The notes below the pieces were generated by a model. It was not told the origin of the DNA. It saw only the letters and a program-made list of their open reading frames with translations, and did no database searches. Source: Pseudomonadota bacterium (GTDB lineage: Bacteria; Pseudomonadota; Gammaproteobacteria; Burkholderiales; Burkholderiaceae_C). Taken from it: DNA of 64,000 nt. The stretch spans positions 164,621 to 228,620 of the forward strand of contig JAIUPH010000026.1 of the NCBI GenBank assembly GCA_020161065.1, given 5' to 3'. Of this stretch, positions 55,270 through 63,724 are shown piece after piece (the stretch's first letter is position 1; each line of letters opens with the position of its first letter). Made by a program: the position numbers and the translations under genes.

Positions 55270-56043
55270 TTGCCGGCCGCTTGGCGGACCGCGAAGACCT
55301 CGTCGTCGACTGCCTTGAACACTTCCGCGCCACCCCCGCCGCTGCCCGTTGCGCTGCTCAGCCAGCACGACGCCGAATTGCGCCCGGCCGAACGGCGGCT
55401 GCTGGTCGGCGGCGTGGGGGCCGTCCACGTGTTGGCGCTGTGGGGGCTGCTGCAGATCGACGTGGTGCGCAACGCCGTGCGCGACGTGGCGCCGCTGGTG
55501 GTCGACTTCGTGACGCTGGCGCCGCCCAAGCCCGAACCACCCGCACCGCCGCCGCCCCGGCCGCCGCGCCCGCAGCCGCAGCGCCAGGCCGTGCAGCCGC
55601 CGCCGGTGCTGTCGGCGCCGCCCACGCCGCAGGCGGCGCCGGCCGCCTTCGTGGTGCCGCCGCCGCCCGTCGAGCCGGCGCCCGTGGTGCAGCACGTGGT
55701 GCCTGCGCCGGTGGCCGCCCCGGCACCGCCCGCCCCGCCGCCCCCGGCACCGCCGCCGCCCAAGCAAATTCCGGCCAGCGAGGTGGCCTACCTGGTGCCG
55801 CCGCCGATCGAGCTGCCGATGGCCTCGCGCCGCCTGAACGAGCAAGGCACCGTGGTGCTGCGCGTGCTGGTGGGCACCGACGGCCAGCCGCGCCAGGTGA
55901 GCCTGCAGCGATCGTCGGGCCACGGCCGGCTGGACGAGCAGGCGATGTGGGCGATGAGGCGCGCCCGCTTCAAGCCACAGACGGAAAACGGCGTGCCGAT
56001 CGAATGGATCGTGATCGCGCCGCTGCAATACGAACTTCAGTGA
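55270..56043 (+). CDS. tonB: TonB energy transducer
   Basis: Couples the inner-membrane proton motive force to outer-membrane receptors. A membrane helix (VGGVGAVHVLALWGLLQI, about residues 47-64) is followed by a Pro-rich periplasmic spacer and the C-terminal TonB domain (LNEQGTVVLRVLVGTDGQPR, WAMRRARFKPQTENGVP). No ATG exists before the helix. The TTG at 55270 is only about 13 bp from the expected transcript start, so TTG 55315 is a good alternative. Followed closely by exbB and exbD. Confidence 0.88.
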   Translation: MPAAWRTAKTSSSTALNTSAPPPPLPVALLSQHDAELRPAERRLLVGGVGAVHVLALWGLLQIDVVRNAVRDVAPLVVDFVTLAPPKPEPPAPPPPRPPRPQPQRQAVQPPPVLSAPPTPQAAPAAFVVPPPPVEPAPVVQHVVPAPVAAPAPPAPPPPAPPPPKQIPASEVAYLVPPPIELPMASRRLNEQGTVVLRVLVGTDGQPRQVSLQRSSGHGRLDEQAMWAMRRARFKPQTENGVPIEWIVIAPLQYELQ

Positions 56044-56056
56044 AGGACTGACAGAG

Positions 56057-56809
56057 ATGGACGCCACGCAAGGCCTGGGCTTCGGCCACTTCCTGAGCCA
56101 GAGCGACGCCGTCGGCAAGACGCTGCTGGTGCTGCTGCTGGCGATGTCGATCGCCTCGTGGGTGCTGATGGCGCTCAAGGGCCTGGCGCAGGCGCGCCGC
56201 CGCCGCCGCGGCGCCGCCTTCCTGGAACTGTTCTGGAACGCCAGCACGCTGGACCAGGTGCGCCACGAGTTGCAGACGCACGGCGCGCACGACCCCTTCT
56301 CGCACCTGGCCGCACACGCGCTGCACGCGCAAGGCCACCACGCCCGCCACGGCGCCACCCGGCTGGCCGACGCCGGCAGCGCCAGCGACTTCATCACCCG
56401 CACGCTGCGCAAGGTGCTTGATGAAGAAACCTTGCGCATGGAGCGCGGCCTGACGCTGCTGGCCACGGTGGGCGCGACGGCGCCTTTCGTCGGCCTGTTC
56501 GGCACCGTGTGGGGCGTGTACCACGCGCTGGTGGCCATCGGCATGAGCGGCGCTGGCACGCTGGACAAGGTGGCCGGCCCGGTCGGCGAGGCGCTGATCA
56601 TGACCGGCCTCGGCCTGGCCGTCGCCATCCCCGCGGTGGTGGCCTACAACGCCTTCACGCGCGCGAACCGCGTGCTGGCCGCGCAGCTCGACAGCTTCGC
56701 GTTCGAGCTGCACAGCTTCCTGACGCTGGGCGAAGCGCCGGGCGCCGCCACCGCGCACGCCCAAGGCGCCGCCGGCAAGGTGCAGGCGCTGCGGCCGGCG
56801 GCCGCCTGA
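56057..56809 (+). CDS. exbB: biopolymer transport protein ExbB
   Basis: A 250-aa MotA/TolQ/ExbB channel protein with three helices: near residues 17-35, and two around TLLATVGATAPFVGLFGTVWGV (about 135-157) and VGEALIMTGLGLAVAIPAVVAYN (cited by its ends VGE and YN). It forms the proton channel that energises TonB. 13 bp after tonB, 21 bp before exbD. Confidence 0.93.
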   Translation: MDATQGLGFGHFLSQSDAVGKTLLVLLLAMSIASWVLMALKGLAQARRRRRGAAFLELFWNASTLDQVRHELQTHGAHDPFSHLAAHALHAQGHHARHGATRLADAGSASDFITRTLRKVLDEETLRMERGLTLLATVGATAPFVGLFGTVWGVYHALVAIGMSGAGTLDKVAGPVGEALIMTGLGLAVAIPAVVAYNAFTRANRVLAAQLDSFAFELHSFLTLGEAPGAATAHAQGAAGKVQALRPAAA

Positions 56810-56830
56810 CGCGAGGACGGGAGACCTGCG

Positions 56831-57250
56831 ATGGCCTTCGCCTCCTTCGACGCCAAGCGCACGCCGATGCCGATGTCGGAGATCAACATGGTGCCGTTGA
56901 TCGACGTGATGCTGGTGCTGCTGGTGATCTTCATCGTCACCGCGCCGCTGCTGACGCACGCCGTCAAGCTGGAACTGCCCAAGGCCAGCGCCGAGGTCAA
57001 CCAGCTCAGGCCCGACAAGATCGAGCTGGCCATCGACGCCCAGGGCCGGCGCTTCTTCAACGGCGAGCAGCTCAGCCGGCAGCAGATGGCCGAACGTTTC
57101 ACGCAAGCCGGCAAGGTGCAGCCGCTGCCCGAACTGCACCTGCGCGCCGACCAGGCCGTCAGCTACCGCGTGGTGGCCGAGACGCTGGCCGATGCCTCGC
57201 GCGCGGGGCTCAGCAAGATCGGCTTCGTCAGCGAGCCTGAAGCCCCTTAG
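56831..57250 (+). CDS. exbD: biopolymer transport protein ExbD
   Basis: A 139-aa protein with the membrane helix INMVPLIDVMLVLLVIFIVT, whose Asp is the proton-carrying residue of ExbD, then the periplasmic domain (LPKASAEVNQLRPDKIELAI). GGGAGACCTGCG precedes the ATG. Completes the TonB motor used by both receptors in this window. Confidence 0.93.
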   Translation: MAFASFDAKRTPMPMSEINMVPLIDVMLVLLVIFIVTAPLLTHAVKLELPKASAEVNQLRPDKIELAIDAQGRRFFNGEQLSRQQMAERFTQAGKVQPLPELHLRADQAVSYRVVAETLADASRAGLSKIGFVSEPEAP

Positions 57251-57365
57251 CCCCTTAGCCCCGATTTCACTTCCCTCGGTACGCCCAGCCACGCGGCAGC
57301 CTCGATCGCTGCGCCAGCCAAGCCAACCGCCTGACTGACCCACGAACGAGAGAGAGAGACCGCCC

Positions 57366-59675
57366 ATGAGCCGAAGCGCCGACGCCAAACCCTCCCACCC
57401 CTTGCTGCCGCTGGCCGCCTTGGCCGCCGGCCTGGGCCTGTCGGCCGGTGCCGGCGCCCAGTCGGCCACCGCCCCTGCCGCTGCCGCCGCGCCGGCCTCG
57501 GCCGCCGCCGCCTCGGCGCAGGCCACCACCATCGCGCAGGCCCGCTCCGAGACCGTGATGCCGGTGGTCACCGTGACCGGCGCGCGCGAGCCGCAAGGCA
57601 AGGACAGCCTGCAGGCCACCACCAGCAACATCGGCAAGGGCAAGCAGGAGCTGCGCGACATCCCGCAGTCGGTGACCGTCGTCACCGAGAAGCTGATCGA
57701 CGACCGCCACCTCGACACGATGAAGGAGGTGCTGAAGAACACCGCCGGCATCACCTTCATGGCGGCCGAAGGCGGCGAGGAAGACATCCGCCTGCGCGGC
57801 TTCCCGCTGCAGGGCTCGGGCGACGTCTTCGTCGACGGCATGCGCGACCCGGCCTTCTACGACCGCGACACCTTCTTCTACGACCGGCTCGAAGTGCTGC
57901 GCGGCTCGGCCTCGATGCTGTTCGGCCGCGGCTCCACCGGCGGCGCGGTCAACCAGGTCAGCAAGCTGCCGCGCACGGTGGACGAGCACCAGGTCGACCT
58001 GACGCTGGGCAACCACAACTACGGCCGCGTGGTCGGCGACTTCAACTTCCGCCTGGGCGACGAGGCGGCGCTGCGCATCGGCGCCATGGCCACCAAGGCC
58101 GACAACAACGGCGCCGGCAGCTCGATCGACAAGAACGGCGTCGCCGCCACCGTGCGCTGGGGCATCGGCACGCGCGACGAGTTCTCGGTCGCCGGCTACT
58201 ACCTCAACAACAACAACGGCATGAACTACGGCATGCCTTGGATCCTGCCGCGCGCCGGCGCCGCCACCGCCGAGACCACGCTGCTGCCGCTGGACCCCAA
58301 GGCCTACTACGGCATGGCCAGCGACTACAACGCCGGCGATGCCGCGACGCTGACCGGCACCTGGACGCACCGCTTCGACCGCAACAGCGAGATCACCACC
58401 AAGATCCGCCACGGCCAGTACGAGCGCGACCAGCGCGCCGGCACCGTGCGCTTCGCCGGCGCCGCCTCGCAGCCCGACCGCACGGCCGTGACGCTGGCCA
58501 CCTTCGGCCCCAACTCGGTGATCAATCGCGGCACGCAACTGAAGATCCAGGACCTCGACACCTGGTTCGCGCAAAGCGACTACAGCGGCAAGTTCAATGC
58601 GCTGGGCGTCAAGCACGAGGTGCTGGCCGGCATCGACTACGCGCGCGAGGAGAAGAAGGTCTACGGCGCGCGCACGGCCGCCCAGGGCGGCGTCAACCTG
58701 ACCAAGCCCACCACGACGGTGGGCACGCCCGACGACGGCACCTGGATCGACGAAGGCAGCCGCGTGCTGCGCACGACCAGCGACTACAAGTCCGACGGCT
58801 TCGGCGTTTATGCGCAAGACCTGGTGGAGGTGATCCCGAACTGGAAGCTGCTGGTGGGCCTGCGCTACGACAAGCTGACCGGCGACTACAACACCTACGC
58901 CATCCCGAACAACGCCGCCGGGCCCGAGACCGTCGCCAGCTACCGCATGACGGTCTCCGAATGGAGCAAGCGCCTGGGCGTGCTGTTCCAGCCGACGCCG
59001 CTGGCTTCGTTCCACTTCTCGGCGGCGACGTCATTCAACACCTCGGGCGACGCCTATTCGCTGTCGGCCGCGAACGTCGACATCCCGCCCGAGCAGTCGA
59101 TCAACCTCGAGCTCGGCGCCAAGCTGGACTCGGCCGACGGCAAGCTCTCGACCCGCATCGCGGCGTTCCGCTCGACCAAGCTGCACGAGCGCAACACCGA
59201 TCCGCTGGTGAACCTGGTCACGCTGTCGGGCAAGCGTCACGTGGCCGGCATCGACATGGACGTGGCCGGGCGCATCACCTCGGCCTGGGAGCTGTTCTTC
59301 TCGTACATGTGGCTGCCGGTGGCCAACATCGACGAAGGCGTCGAGGGCAGCGAAGGCAAGGGCACGCGGCCGTCGCTGACGCCGAAGCATTCGGGCACCG
59401 TGTGGTCGACCTACCAGGTGACGCCCAAGCTGCGCGTCGGCGCCGGCATCAACTTCCGCTCGTCGCAGACGCCCAACCGCAACCCGGGCTTCGCGGCGCC
59501 GAGCTTCATCACCGGCGACCTGATGGCCGAGTACGCGGTGATCCAGAACCAGCTGACGCTCAAGCTCAACGTCACCAACGTCAGCAACAAGCTCTATGCC
59601 GATTCGCTGTACACCGGCCACTACATCCCAGGCGCCGGGCGCTTGGTGCAGTTGACGGCGAGCTGGAAGTATTGA
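57366..59675 (+). CDS. TonB-dependent catecholate siderophore-type receptor
   Basis: A 769-aa outer-membrane receptor of the Fiu/CirA type. The signal peptide runs to about residue 31, then an Ala-rich stretch, TonB box region MPVVTVTGARE, and a plug with LRDIPQSVTVVTEKLIDDR and DIRLRGFPLQGSGDVFVDG. The barrel ends VQLTASWKY with terminal aromatic residue. Probably co-transcribed with tonB-exbBD and so iron-regulated. The exact ligand is not known. Confidence 0.9.
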   Translation: MSRSADAKPSHPLLPLAALAAGLGLSAGAGAQSATAPAAAAAPASAAAASAQATTIAQARSETVMPVVTVTGAREPQGKDSLQATTSNIGKGKQELRDIPQSVTVVTEKLIDDRHLDTMKEVLKNTAGITFMAAEGGEEDIRLRGFPLQGSGDVFVDGMRDPAFYDRDTFFYDRLEVLRGSASMLFGRGSTGGAVNQVSKLPRTVDEHQVDLTLGNHNYGRVVGDFNFRLGDEAALRIGAMATKADNNGAGSSIDKNGVAATVRWGIGTRDEFSVAGYYLNNNNGMNYGMPWILPRAGAATAETTLLPLDPKAYYGMASDYNAGDAATLTGTWTHRFDRNSEITTKIRHGQYERDQRAGTVRFAGAASQPDRTAVTLATFGPNSVINRGTQLKIQDLDTWFAQSDYSGKFNALGVKHEVLAGIDYAREEKKVYGARTAAQGGVNLTKPTTTVGTPDDGTWIDEGSRVLRTTSDYKSDGFGVYAQDLVEVIPNWKLLVGLRYDKLTGDYNTYAIPNNAAGPETVASYRMTVSEWSKRLGVLFQPTPLASFHFSAATSFNTSGDAYSLSAANVDIPPEQSINLELGAKLDSADGKLSTRIAAFRSTKLHERNTDPLVNLVTLSGKRHVAGIDMDVAGRITSAWELFFSYMWLPVANIDEGVEGSEGKGTRPSLTPKHSGTVWSTYQVTPKLRVGAGINFRSSQTPNRNPGFAAPSFITGDLMAEYAVIQNQLTLKLNVTNVSNKLYADSLYTGHYIPGAGRLVQLTASWKY

Positions 59676-59757
59676 GTTCGCACCGAGGGCCGGCTCAGCC
59701 CGGCCCGCGTCTCCCCTCGGAATAGCCGCCGTCAAGGCGGCTTTATCATTGCGGCCG

Positions 59758-60360
59758 ATGACGAACGGCCCTCCCGATCTGGCGCAAGTCCGCCTGGACA
59801 ACGCCATGCTGCTGTTCGAGGAATTCGTGCGCCAGACGGCGCGCCATGCCGATGCGGCCACCCTGCGCGGCCTGGAACGGCGCTTCGCCGAGCGCGTGCA
59901 GATCCAGCCCAGCTACTGGAGCCAGATCAAGAGTCGTTCACGCCAGATCGGCGAACGCCTGGCGCGCCAGTTCGAGCACCTGTGCCACAAGCCGCGCGGC
60001 TGGATGGACGTGCCGCACGATGCCGCCGCCGTGGCGACCGATGCGGAGGCGGGCCGCGGCAGCGAATCGGAGCCGCGCGACGACGACGAGCGCTTCATCG
60101 TCGGCCTGGTGCTGACCTACTACCGCCGGCATCCGCAACGCGCGCGCGGCCGCCTGCTGGACCTGCTGGGTGAAGTGCTGTTGCCCTCCGCGGCGCCGCC
60201 GCCGGGCGCGGCCGCGCGTGCGGCGGGCGGTGTGACGGGCGGTGCGACGGGCAGCGCGACAGGCAGCGCGTTGCCCGCCAAGCCGCCAGGCGCCGACGAC
60301 GGCACCGAGCTGTGGCGGCGCTCCAGCAGCGGCGTGGCGCCGCTCAAACAGAAGAAGTAG
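59758..60360 (+). CDS. putative DNA-binding protein (unknown)
   Basis: A 200-aa protein from ATG 59758. The N-terminal part AERVQIQPSYWSQIKSRSRQ, then IGERLARQFEHLC, looks like a helix-turn-helix of the Cro/C1 kind. The middle is acidic and the C-terminal 60 residues are Ala/Gly/Thr low complexity. A regulatory role is inferred from the HTH-like segment alone. Confidence 0.5.
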   Translation: MTNGPPDLAQVRLDNAMLLFEEFVRQTARHADAATLRGLERRFAERVQIQPSYWSQIKSRSRQIGERLARQFEHLCHKPRGWMDVPHDAAAVATDAEAGRGSESEPRDDDERFIVGLVLTYYRRHPQRARGRLLDLLGEVLLPSAAPPPGAAARAAGGVTGGATGSATGSALPAKPPGADDGTELWRRSSSGVAPLKQKK

Positions 60361-60385
60361 CTCCCTACCATTGGGGATGCCACGC

Positions 60386-60426
60386 GCTTGCGCACAGATA
60401 ACGTCATCTTTATCATCCGCGCAAGC
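60386..60426. other. nested stem-loop before the small-gene cluster
   Basis: GCTTGCGC (60386-60393) pairs with GCGCAAGC (60419-60426), and inside it GATAA (60397-60401) pairs with TTATC (60410-60414). It stands between the HTH-like gene and the 46-codon ORF, and could be a leader element, operator or terminator. Confidence 0.5.
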
Positions 60427-60493
60427 TTGTGAATCGACCTTGCCCTGTCGATCAGCCGGCGACACCCCGCCCCTCAACCTTGCCCGGAGCCTC

Positions 60494-60634
60494 ATGTCCC
60501 TCACCACGCCATCGCCGTTGAACCGCCTGCCCCTGGCCGGCGCGCACGACGGCGGCTGGGTCGGCATGGCGGCGACGTGCCTGTTCAGCGTCGGCTTCAA
60601 CGCCAGCCGTTGCCCGGTTGCCTCGATGCGTTGA
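60494..60634 (+). CDS. 46-aa putative small protein or leader peptide
   Basis: ATG 60494 with GGAG four bases upstream. The product begins MSLTTPSPLNRLPL and ends SRCPVASMR. Its stop lies at the base of a small stem TGAGAG (60632-60637) / CTCTCA (60644-60649), followed by a larger hairpin. This layout would suit a regulatory leader peptide, but coding is unproven. Confidence 0.35.
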   Translation: MSLTTPSPLNRLPLAGAHDGGWVGMAATCLFSVGFNASRCPVASMR

Positions 60635-60654
60635 GAGAACCTGCTCTCAGCCGC

Positions 60655-60685
60655 GCGGCCCGGGTTGCATCAGCACCCGGGCCGC
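60655..60685 (+). terminator. strong hairpin between small genes
   Basis: GCGGCCCGGGT (60655-60665) pairs perfectly with ACCCGGGCCGC (60675-60685) over a 9-nt loop. GCTTTGGGG follows, not a T-run, so it may be an attenuator or processing stem and not a simple terminator. Confidence 0.55.
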
Positions 60686-60720
60686 TGTGCTTTGGGGCCC
60701 GACAACCGAAGGAGTCACTC

Positions 60721-60891
60721 ATGAACCGCATCAGCATCAAGACCCTCAAGCCGCGCAACCCGCTGGCCGTCGCCGGCCGCCTGCGCCACGCCGGCGTGCA
60801 CCGCCGCAGCGGCGGCGGCCAACGGCAAGGCGCCGAGCGCGGCCTGCAACGCGAGCTGGCGGACCTGCGCCGCCTGCGACACAGCCCCTGA
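60721..60891 (+). CDS. 56-aa basic small protein (unknown)
   Basis: ATG 60721 has a very good ribosome binding site, GAAGGAGTCACTC. The product (MNRISIKTLKPRNPLAVAGR...) is rich in Arg, His and Gly with no membrane segment; it could bind nucleic acid. It lies directly after the hairpin at 60655-60685. Confidence 0.5.
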   Translation: MNRISIKTLKPRNPLAVAGRLRHAGVHRRSGGGQRQGAERGLQRELADLRRLRHSP

Positions 60892-60946
60892 AGAACGAAA
60901 CCCTTGGACGCGCGCCGCTGGAGGCGCCGCGTCGGGAGACCTCACG

Positions 60947-61186
60947 ATGACCACGAAGGAATGGTTCTTGCGCCCCGAGGCGCACCCCGGCAGACGGCTG
61001 GCGGCGCTGGCGCTGCGCGGCGCGAGCCGGGTGCTGAGCCGGCTGGCGCGCCGGCTGGCGCCCGCGCGCCGGGGGCCGGCGCTGCCGCCGGTGCTGGAGT
61101 TCTACGCCGAAGCCGGTGCGCCCGAAGGCGCCTTGTACGTGGACGGCAAACTCGTCGGCCACTTGCCCGGAGTGACGCGGCTGTGA
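60947..61186 (+). CDS. 79-aa basic small protein (unknown)
   Basis: ATG 60947 follows GGGAGACCTCACG. The N-terminal half is Arg/Ala-rich and amphipathic (RRLAALALRGASRVLSRLARR); the C-terminal half is FYAEAGAPEGALYVDGKLVG. The stop overlaps a GTG start (GTGA) of the next frame, so coupling is likely. No family recognised. Confidence 0.55.
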   Translation: MTTKEWFLRPEAHPGRRLAALALRGASRVLSRLARRLAPARRGPALPPVLEFYAEAGAPEGALYVDGKLVGHLPGVTRL

Positions 61187-61821
61187 ACGGCGGTCTCGAC
61201 GCCGGGCTGCGCTTGCTGGTGGCGGGCCGCTCGCTGCAGCACTTGCGCTGGACGACCGAGCCCGACGCGCCGGCCGGTCGCCCGCTGGTGGAGGGTGAAG
61301 TGCGGCTGGCCATCCACGGCGTCGACTTCGGGGCGGCTGACTTGGCGCGGCTGCAGGCCAGGCTGCTGCACGCCGAGGCGGGCGGCGCCCAGCGCTGGCT
61401 GATGCTGGAAGCGCCGGGCCTCGGCGAGGTGGTCGAGTCGCGCGCCGGCGGCTGTCCGGTGGGCAGCATCCTGCGCGGGCCGCTGCACTTGGGTAGCCAT
61501 CGCGTGCTGCGTCCGGCCGCGATCGATGCGCACGGCATCGTCGCGGTAGCGGTAGCGGCTGGGGCTGGGGCTGGGGCTGGGGCCGGGGCAGAACCGGCAC
61601 CGCGCTATGCGTGGTCGACCGGGCCACTGCACGGGCACCGCGCGATGGGGATCGACGCCGTCGAGCGGGCACTGCTGCCCTTGCGTGATCAAGCCCACGG
61701 TGTTGAGATTGCCCGACCGCTGAGCTTGTCGGTGCTGGGCTCAAGGCGCGACGCACCGCTTCCGATAAACCTTGCATCATGTCTGCGCACCCGGACTTCG
61801 CACGCTTCGGCGCCGGGCTGA
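61183..61821 (+). CDS. unknown protein coupled to the 79-aa gene
   Basis: From GTG 61183, 212 aa. The first 120 residues look like a folded domain (LRLLVAGRSLQHLRWTTEP, QRWLMLEAPGLGEVVESRAG). A hexanucleotide repeat then encodes a Val/Ala/Gly run. The C-terminus overlaps the HDOD gene start by 43 bp and looks non-native, so the original end may have been lost after a frameshift in the repeat. Confidence 0.45.
   Translation: MNGGLDAGLRLLVAGRSLQHLRWTTEPDAPAGRPLVEGEVRLAIHGVDFGAADLARLQARLLHAEAGGAQRWLMLEAPGLGEVVESRAGGCPVGSILRGPLHLGSHRVLRPAAIDAHGIVAVAVAAGAGAGAGAGAEPAPRYAWSTGPLHGHRAMGIDAVERALLPLRDQAHGVEIARPLSLSVLGSRRDAPLPINLASCLRTRTSHASAPG
61543..61590 (+). repeat. hexanucleotide tandem repeat
   Basis: Eight 6-bp units: GCGGTA twice, GCGGCT, GGGGCT three times, GGGGCC, GGGGCA. 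They encode alternating Val/Ala and Ala/Gly. Such tracts can slip in length; six bases keep the frame. Confidence 0.85.
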
Positions 61822-62648
61822 CAGGCCGCGCGCCTGGCTCGGTGGCGGAATGGGCCGCCTGCTTCGACGCCGGCAGCCTGCCGGTGCTGCGCAGCTCGGC
61901 CCTGGCCATCGAAGAACTGCGCGCCAATGAAGATGCGGTGGACGCCCACCTACTGGGCGAGACCCTGGCCGACGACCCGCTGTTCACGCTGAAGGTACTG
62001 GCGCACGTGGCGCAGCTTCGCCGCGGGCGCGAGGGAACCGATGCCGAAACGCTGACCGCGGCGCTGGTGATGCTGGGCATCCCACCCTTCTTCCGCCACT
62101 TCGGCCCGCAGCTCTGCGTGGAAGATCATCTGGCCGCCCAGCCGGAAGCGTTGGCCGGGCTGCAGGCGGTGCTGCACCGATCGCACCGCGCCGCCCGCTT
62201 TGCGCTGGCGTTCGCCGTTCATCGGATGGACCACGACGCCACCGTCATCCGCGAGGCCGCGCTGCTGCACGACTTCGCCGAACTGTTGTTGTGGCTGCAT
62301 GCGCCCGCGCTGGCGCTGGAAATCCAGCGCCGACAAGCGGCTGACGGGCAGTTGCGCTCGGCGGCGGTCCAGCGTGAGTTGCTCAACATCGAGCTGCCGC
62401 AGCTTCAGCATGCGCTGATGCAGAAATGGCGGCTTCCCATGCTGCTGGTCGACATTGCGGACGACCAGCGCCAATCCGTCTCGGTGCAGGCGCGCAACGT
62501 GCTGCTCGCCATCCGGCTGGCTCGGCACACGGCGCAGAGCTGGGACAACCCGGCGCTCGGTGACGACATCCGCGACATCGCCGCGCTGCTCAACATGGCG
62601 CCCGAGCCGACCTTGGCCTTGCTGCGGGATCTTGACGATCAGGCTTGA
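61779..62648 (+). CDS. HDOD domain protein
   Basis: A 289-aa protein with an HDOD-like helical fold: FDAGSLPVLRSSALAIEEL, DDPLFTLKVLAHVAQLR, LVMLGIPPFFRHFG, and IREAALLHDFAELLLW. HDOD proteins are regulatory relatives of HD phosphohydrolases in signalling. The HD pair appears as HD in LLHDFAE. ATG 61779 is chosen; a GTG-started ORF overlaps it upstream. Confidence 0.78.
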   Translation: MSAHPDFARFGAGLTGRAPGSVAEWAACFDAGSLPVLRSSALAIEELRANEDAVDAHLLGETLADDPLFTLKVLAHVAQLRRGREGTDAETLTAALVMLGIPPFFRHFGPQLCVEDHLAAQPEALAGLQAVLHRSHRAARFALAFAVHRMDHDATVIREAALLHDFAELLLWLHAPALALEIQRRQAADGQLRSAAVQRELLNIELPQLQHALMQKWRLPMLLVDIADDQRQSVSVQARNVLLAIRLARHTAQSWDNPALGDDIRDIAALLNMAPEPTLALLRDLDDQA

Positions 62649-62688
62649 CTGACCGTCGAAGGCTCGAAACCGCCGCCGGCGGCCACAT

Positions 62689-63438
62689 ATGCCGCTGATG
62701 ACCGAAGAAGCGCTGCAGCAACTGGCCGTCGTCGACGCCGAACGCCGGGCGCGGGCGGCGGATCCGGCTTTCGCCTCGCGTGTCCTCAAGATCAAGCGAT
62801 ATCAGCAACGTCGCTTCGAGCTTTGCTACGCCGATCTGCTGGCGTCGGCTCGCTACCAGCCCGCAGCGCGCTTCTTTTTGCAAGAGCTTTACGGCCCCAC
62901 TGACTTCGTCGAACGCGACCGGCAGTTTGCGCGCGTGCTGCCGAAGATCGCGGCGATGATGCCGGCTGAAGTGATGGCGACGGTTGGCGACTTGGCGCGA
63001 TTGCACGCGATTTCCGAGCGGCTGGACAGCGAAATGGCTCGGGCGCTGGCCGGCGATGAGGTCGACCCGGCGTCCTACGTGCGCGCTTGGCAGCGCGTCG
63101 GGCAGGACGGGCTGCGCCGGGCGCAGATCGAACTGGTGCTGTCGATTGGCGCGGCGCTCGATCGCTTTACCCGCCGTGCCTGGATCCTGGCCGCGCTGCG
63201 CTTCATGCGCGGGCCCGCTCACGCGGCAGGGCTGGCGGCCTTGCAGGCTTTTCTGGAATCAGGCATGGGCAGCTTTCGATCGATGCGCGGCGCCACAGAA
63301 TTCCTGTCCATCGTTCGCGAGCGGGAAACCGCGCTGATGAACGCCTTGTTCGACACCGAACTGGAGGCGGGTTTCAGCAACGCCAAATTGACCGAAAAGC
63401 TATCGAGCCCGCTGCAGAAACTACCAGAAACGGCTTGA
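62689..63438 (+). CDS. FFLEELY-motif helical protein (unknown)
   Basis: A 249-aa all-helical protein containing ARFFLQELYGPTDFVERDRQF at about residues 59-79, the mark of a betaproteobacterial family named after FFLEELY. Start could be ATG 62689 or 62698. Function is unknown. It lies 40 bp after the HDOD gene and ends before the shared terminator. Confidence 0.7.
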   Translation: MPLMTEEALQQLAVVDAERRARAADPAFASRVLKIKRYQQRRFELCYADLLASARYQPAARFFLQELYGPTDFVERDRQFARVLPKIAAMMPAEVMATVGDLARLHAISERLDSEMARALAGDEVDPASYVRAWQRVGQDGLRRAQIELVLSIGAALDRFTRRAWILAALRFMRGPAHAAGLAALQAFLESGMGSFRSMRGATEFLSIVRERETALMNALFDTELEAGFSNAKLTEKLSSPLQKLPETA

Positions 63439-63464
63439 TCAAAAAAGGCAGGGCAGAAATGGAG

Positions 63465-63492
63465 AAGGGCCCGATCTTTCGATCGGGCCCTT
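63465..63492. terminator. bidirectional terminator between rrn operon and the preceding gene
   Basis: AAGGGCCCGATC (63465-63476) pairs perfectly with GATCGGGCCCTT (63481-63492) over TTTC. On the minus strand the stem is followed after about 15 bases by a T6 run (complement of AAAAAA at 63441-63446). It would end rRNA transcription from the right and the mRNA from the left. Confidence 0.85.
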
Positions 63493-63503
63493 TCGCAATA
63501 TTA

Positions 63504-63617
63504 GCCTGACAATGTCCTACTTTCACACGGGAGTCCGCACTATCATCGGCGCTGAGGCGTTTCACTGTCCTGTTCGGGATGGGAAGGAGTGGGACCACCT
63601 CGCTATGGTCATCAGGC
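63504..63617 (-). rRNA. rrf: 5S ribosomal RNA
   Basis: On the minus strand the sequence runs from GCCTGATGACCATAGCGAGG to AGGACATTGTCAGGC, with the typical CCCATCCCGAACAGGACAGT centre. The ends pair (GCCTGA with TCAGGC). About 114 nt, normal for betaproteobacteria. It follows the 23S gene after a spacer of about 107 bp that has no tRNA. Confidence 0.96.
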
Positions 63618-63724
63618 TTGACGGGTTGCCATCCTGCAGTTGGCAGGACAGCCAATTCATAGAATCGATTCAGCTTGATTGCGTCACACTTGGCATAACA
63701 CTTCGACTCATCGTCAAAGTTATA

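Noticed and set aside
59758-60360. Prophage remnant suggested by the Cro-like HTH and nearby tiny genes
   Set aside because: No integrase, structural phage gene, att repeat or composition change was seen.
63618-63724. tRNA in the 23S-5S spacer
   Set aside because: The 107-bp spacer has no cloverleaf or T-loop sequence (GGTTCGAATCC type).
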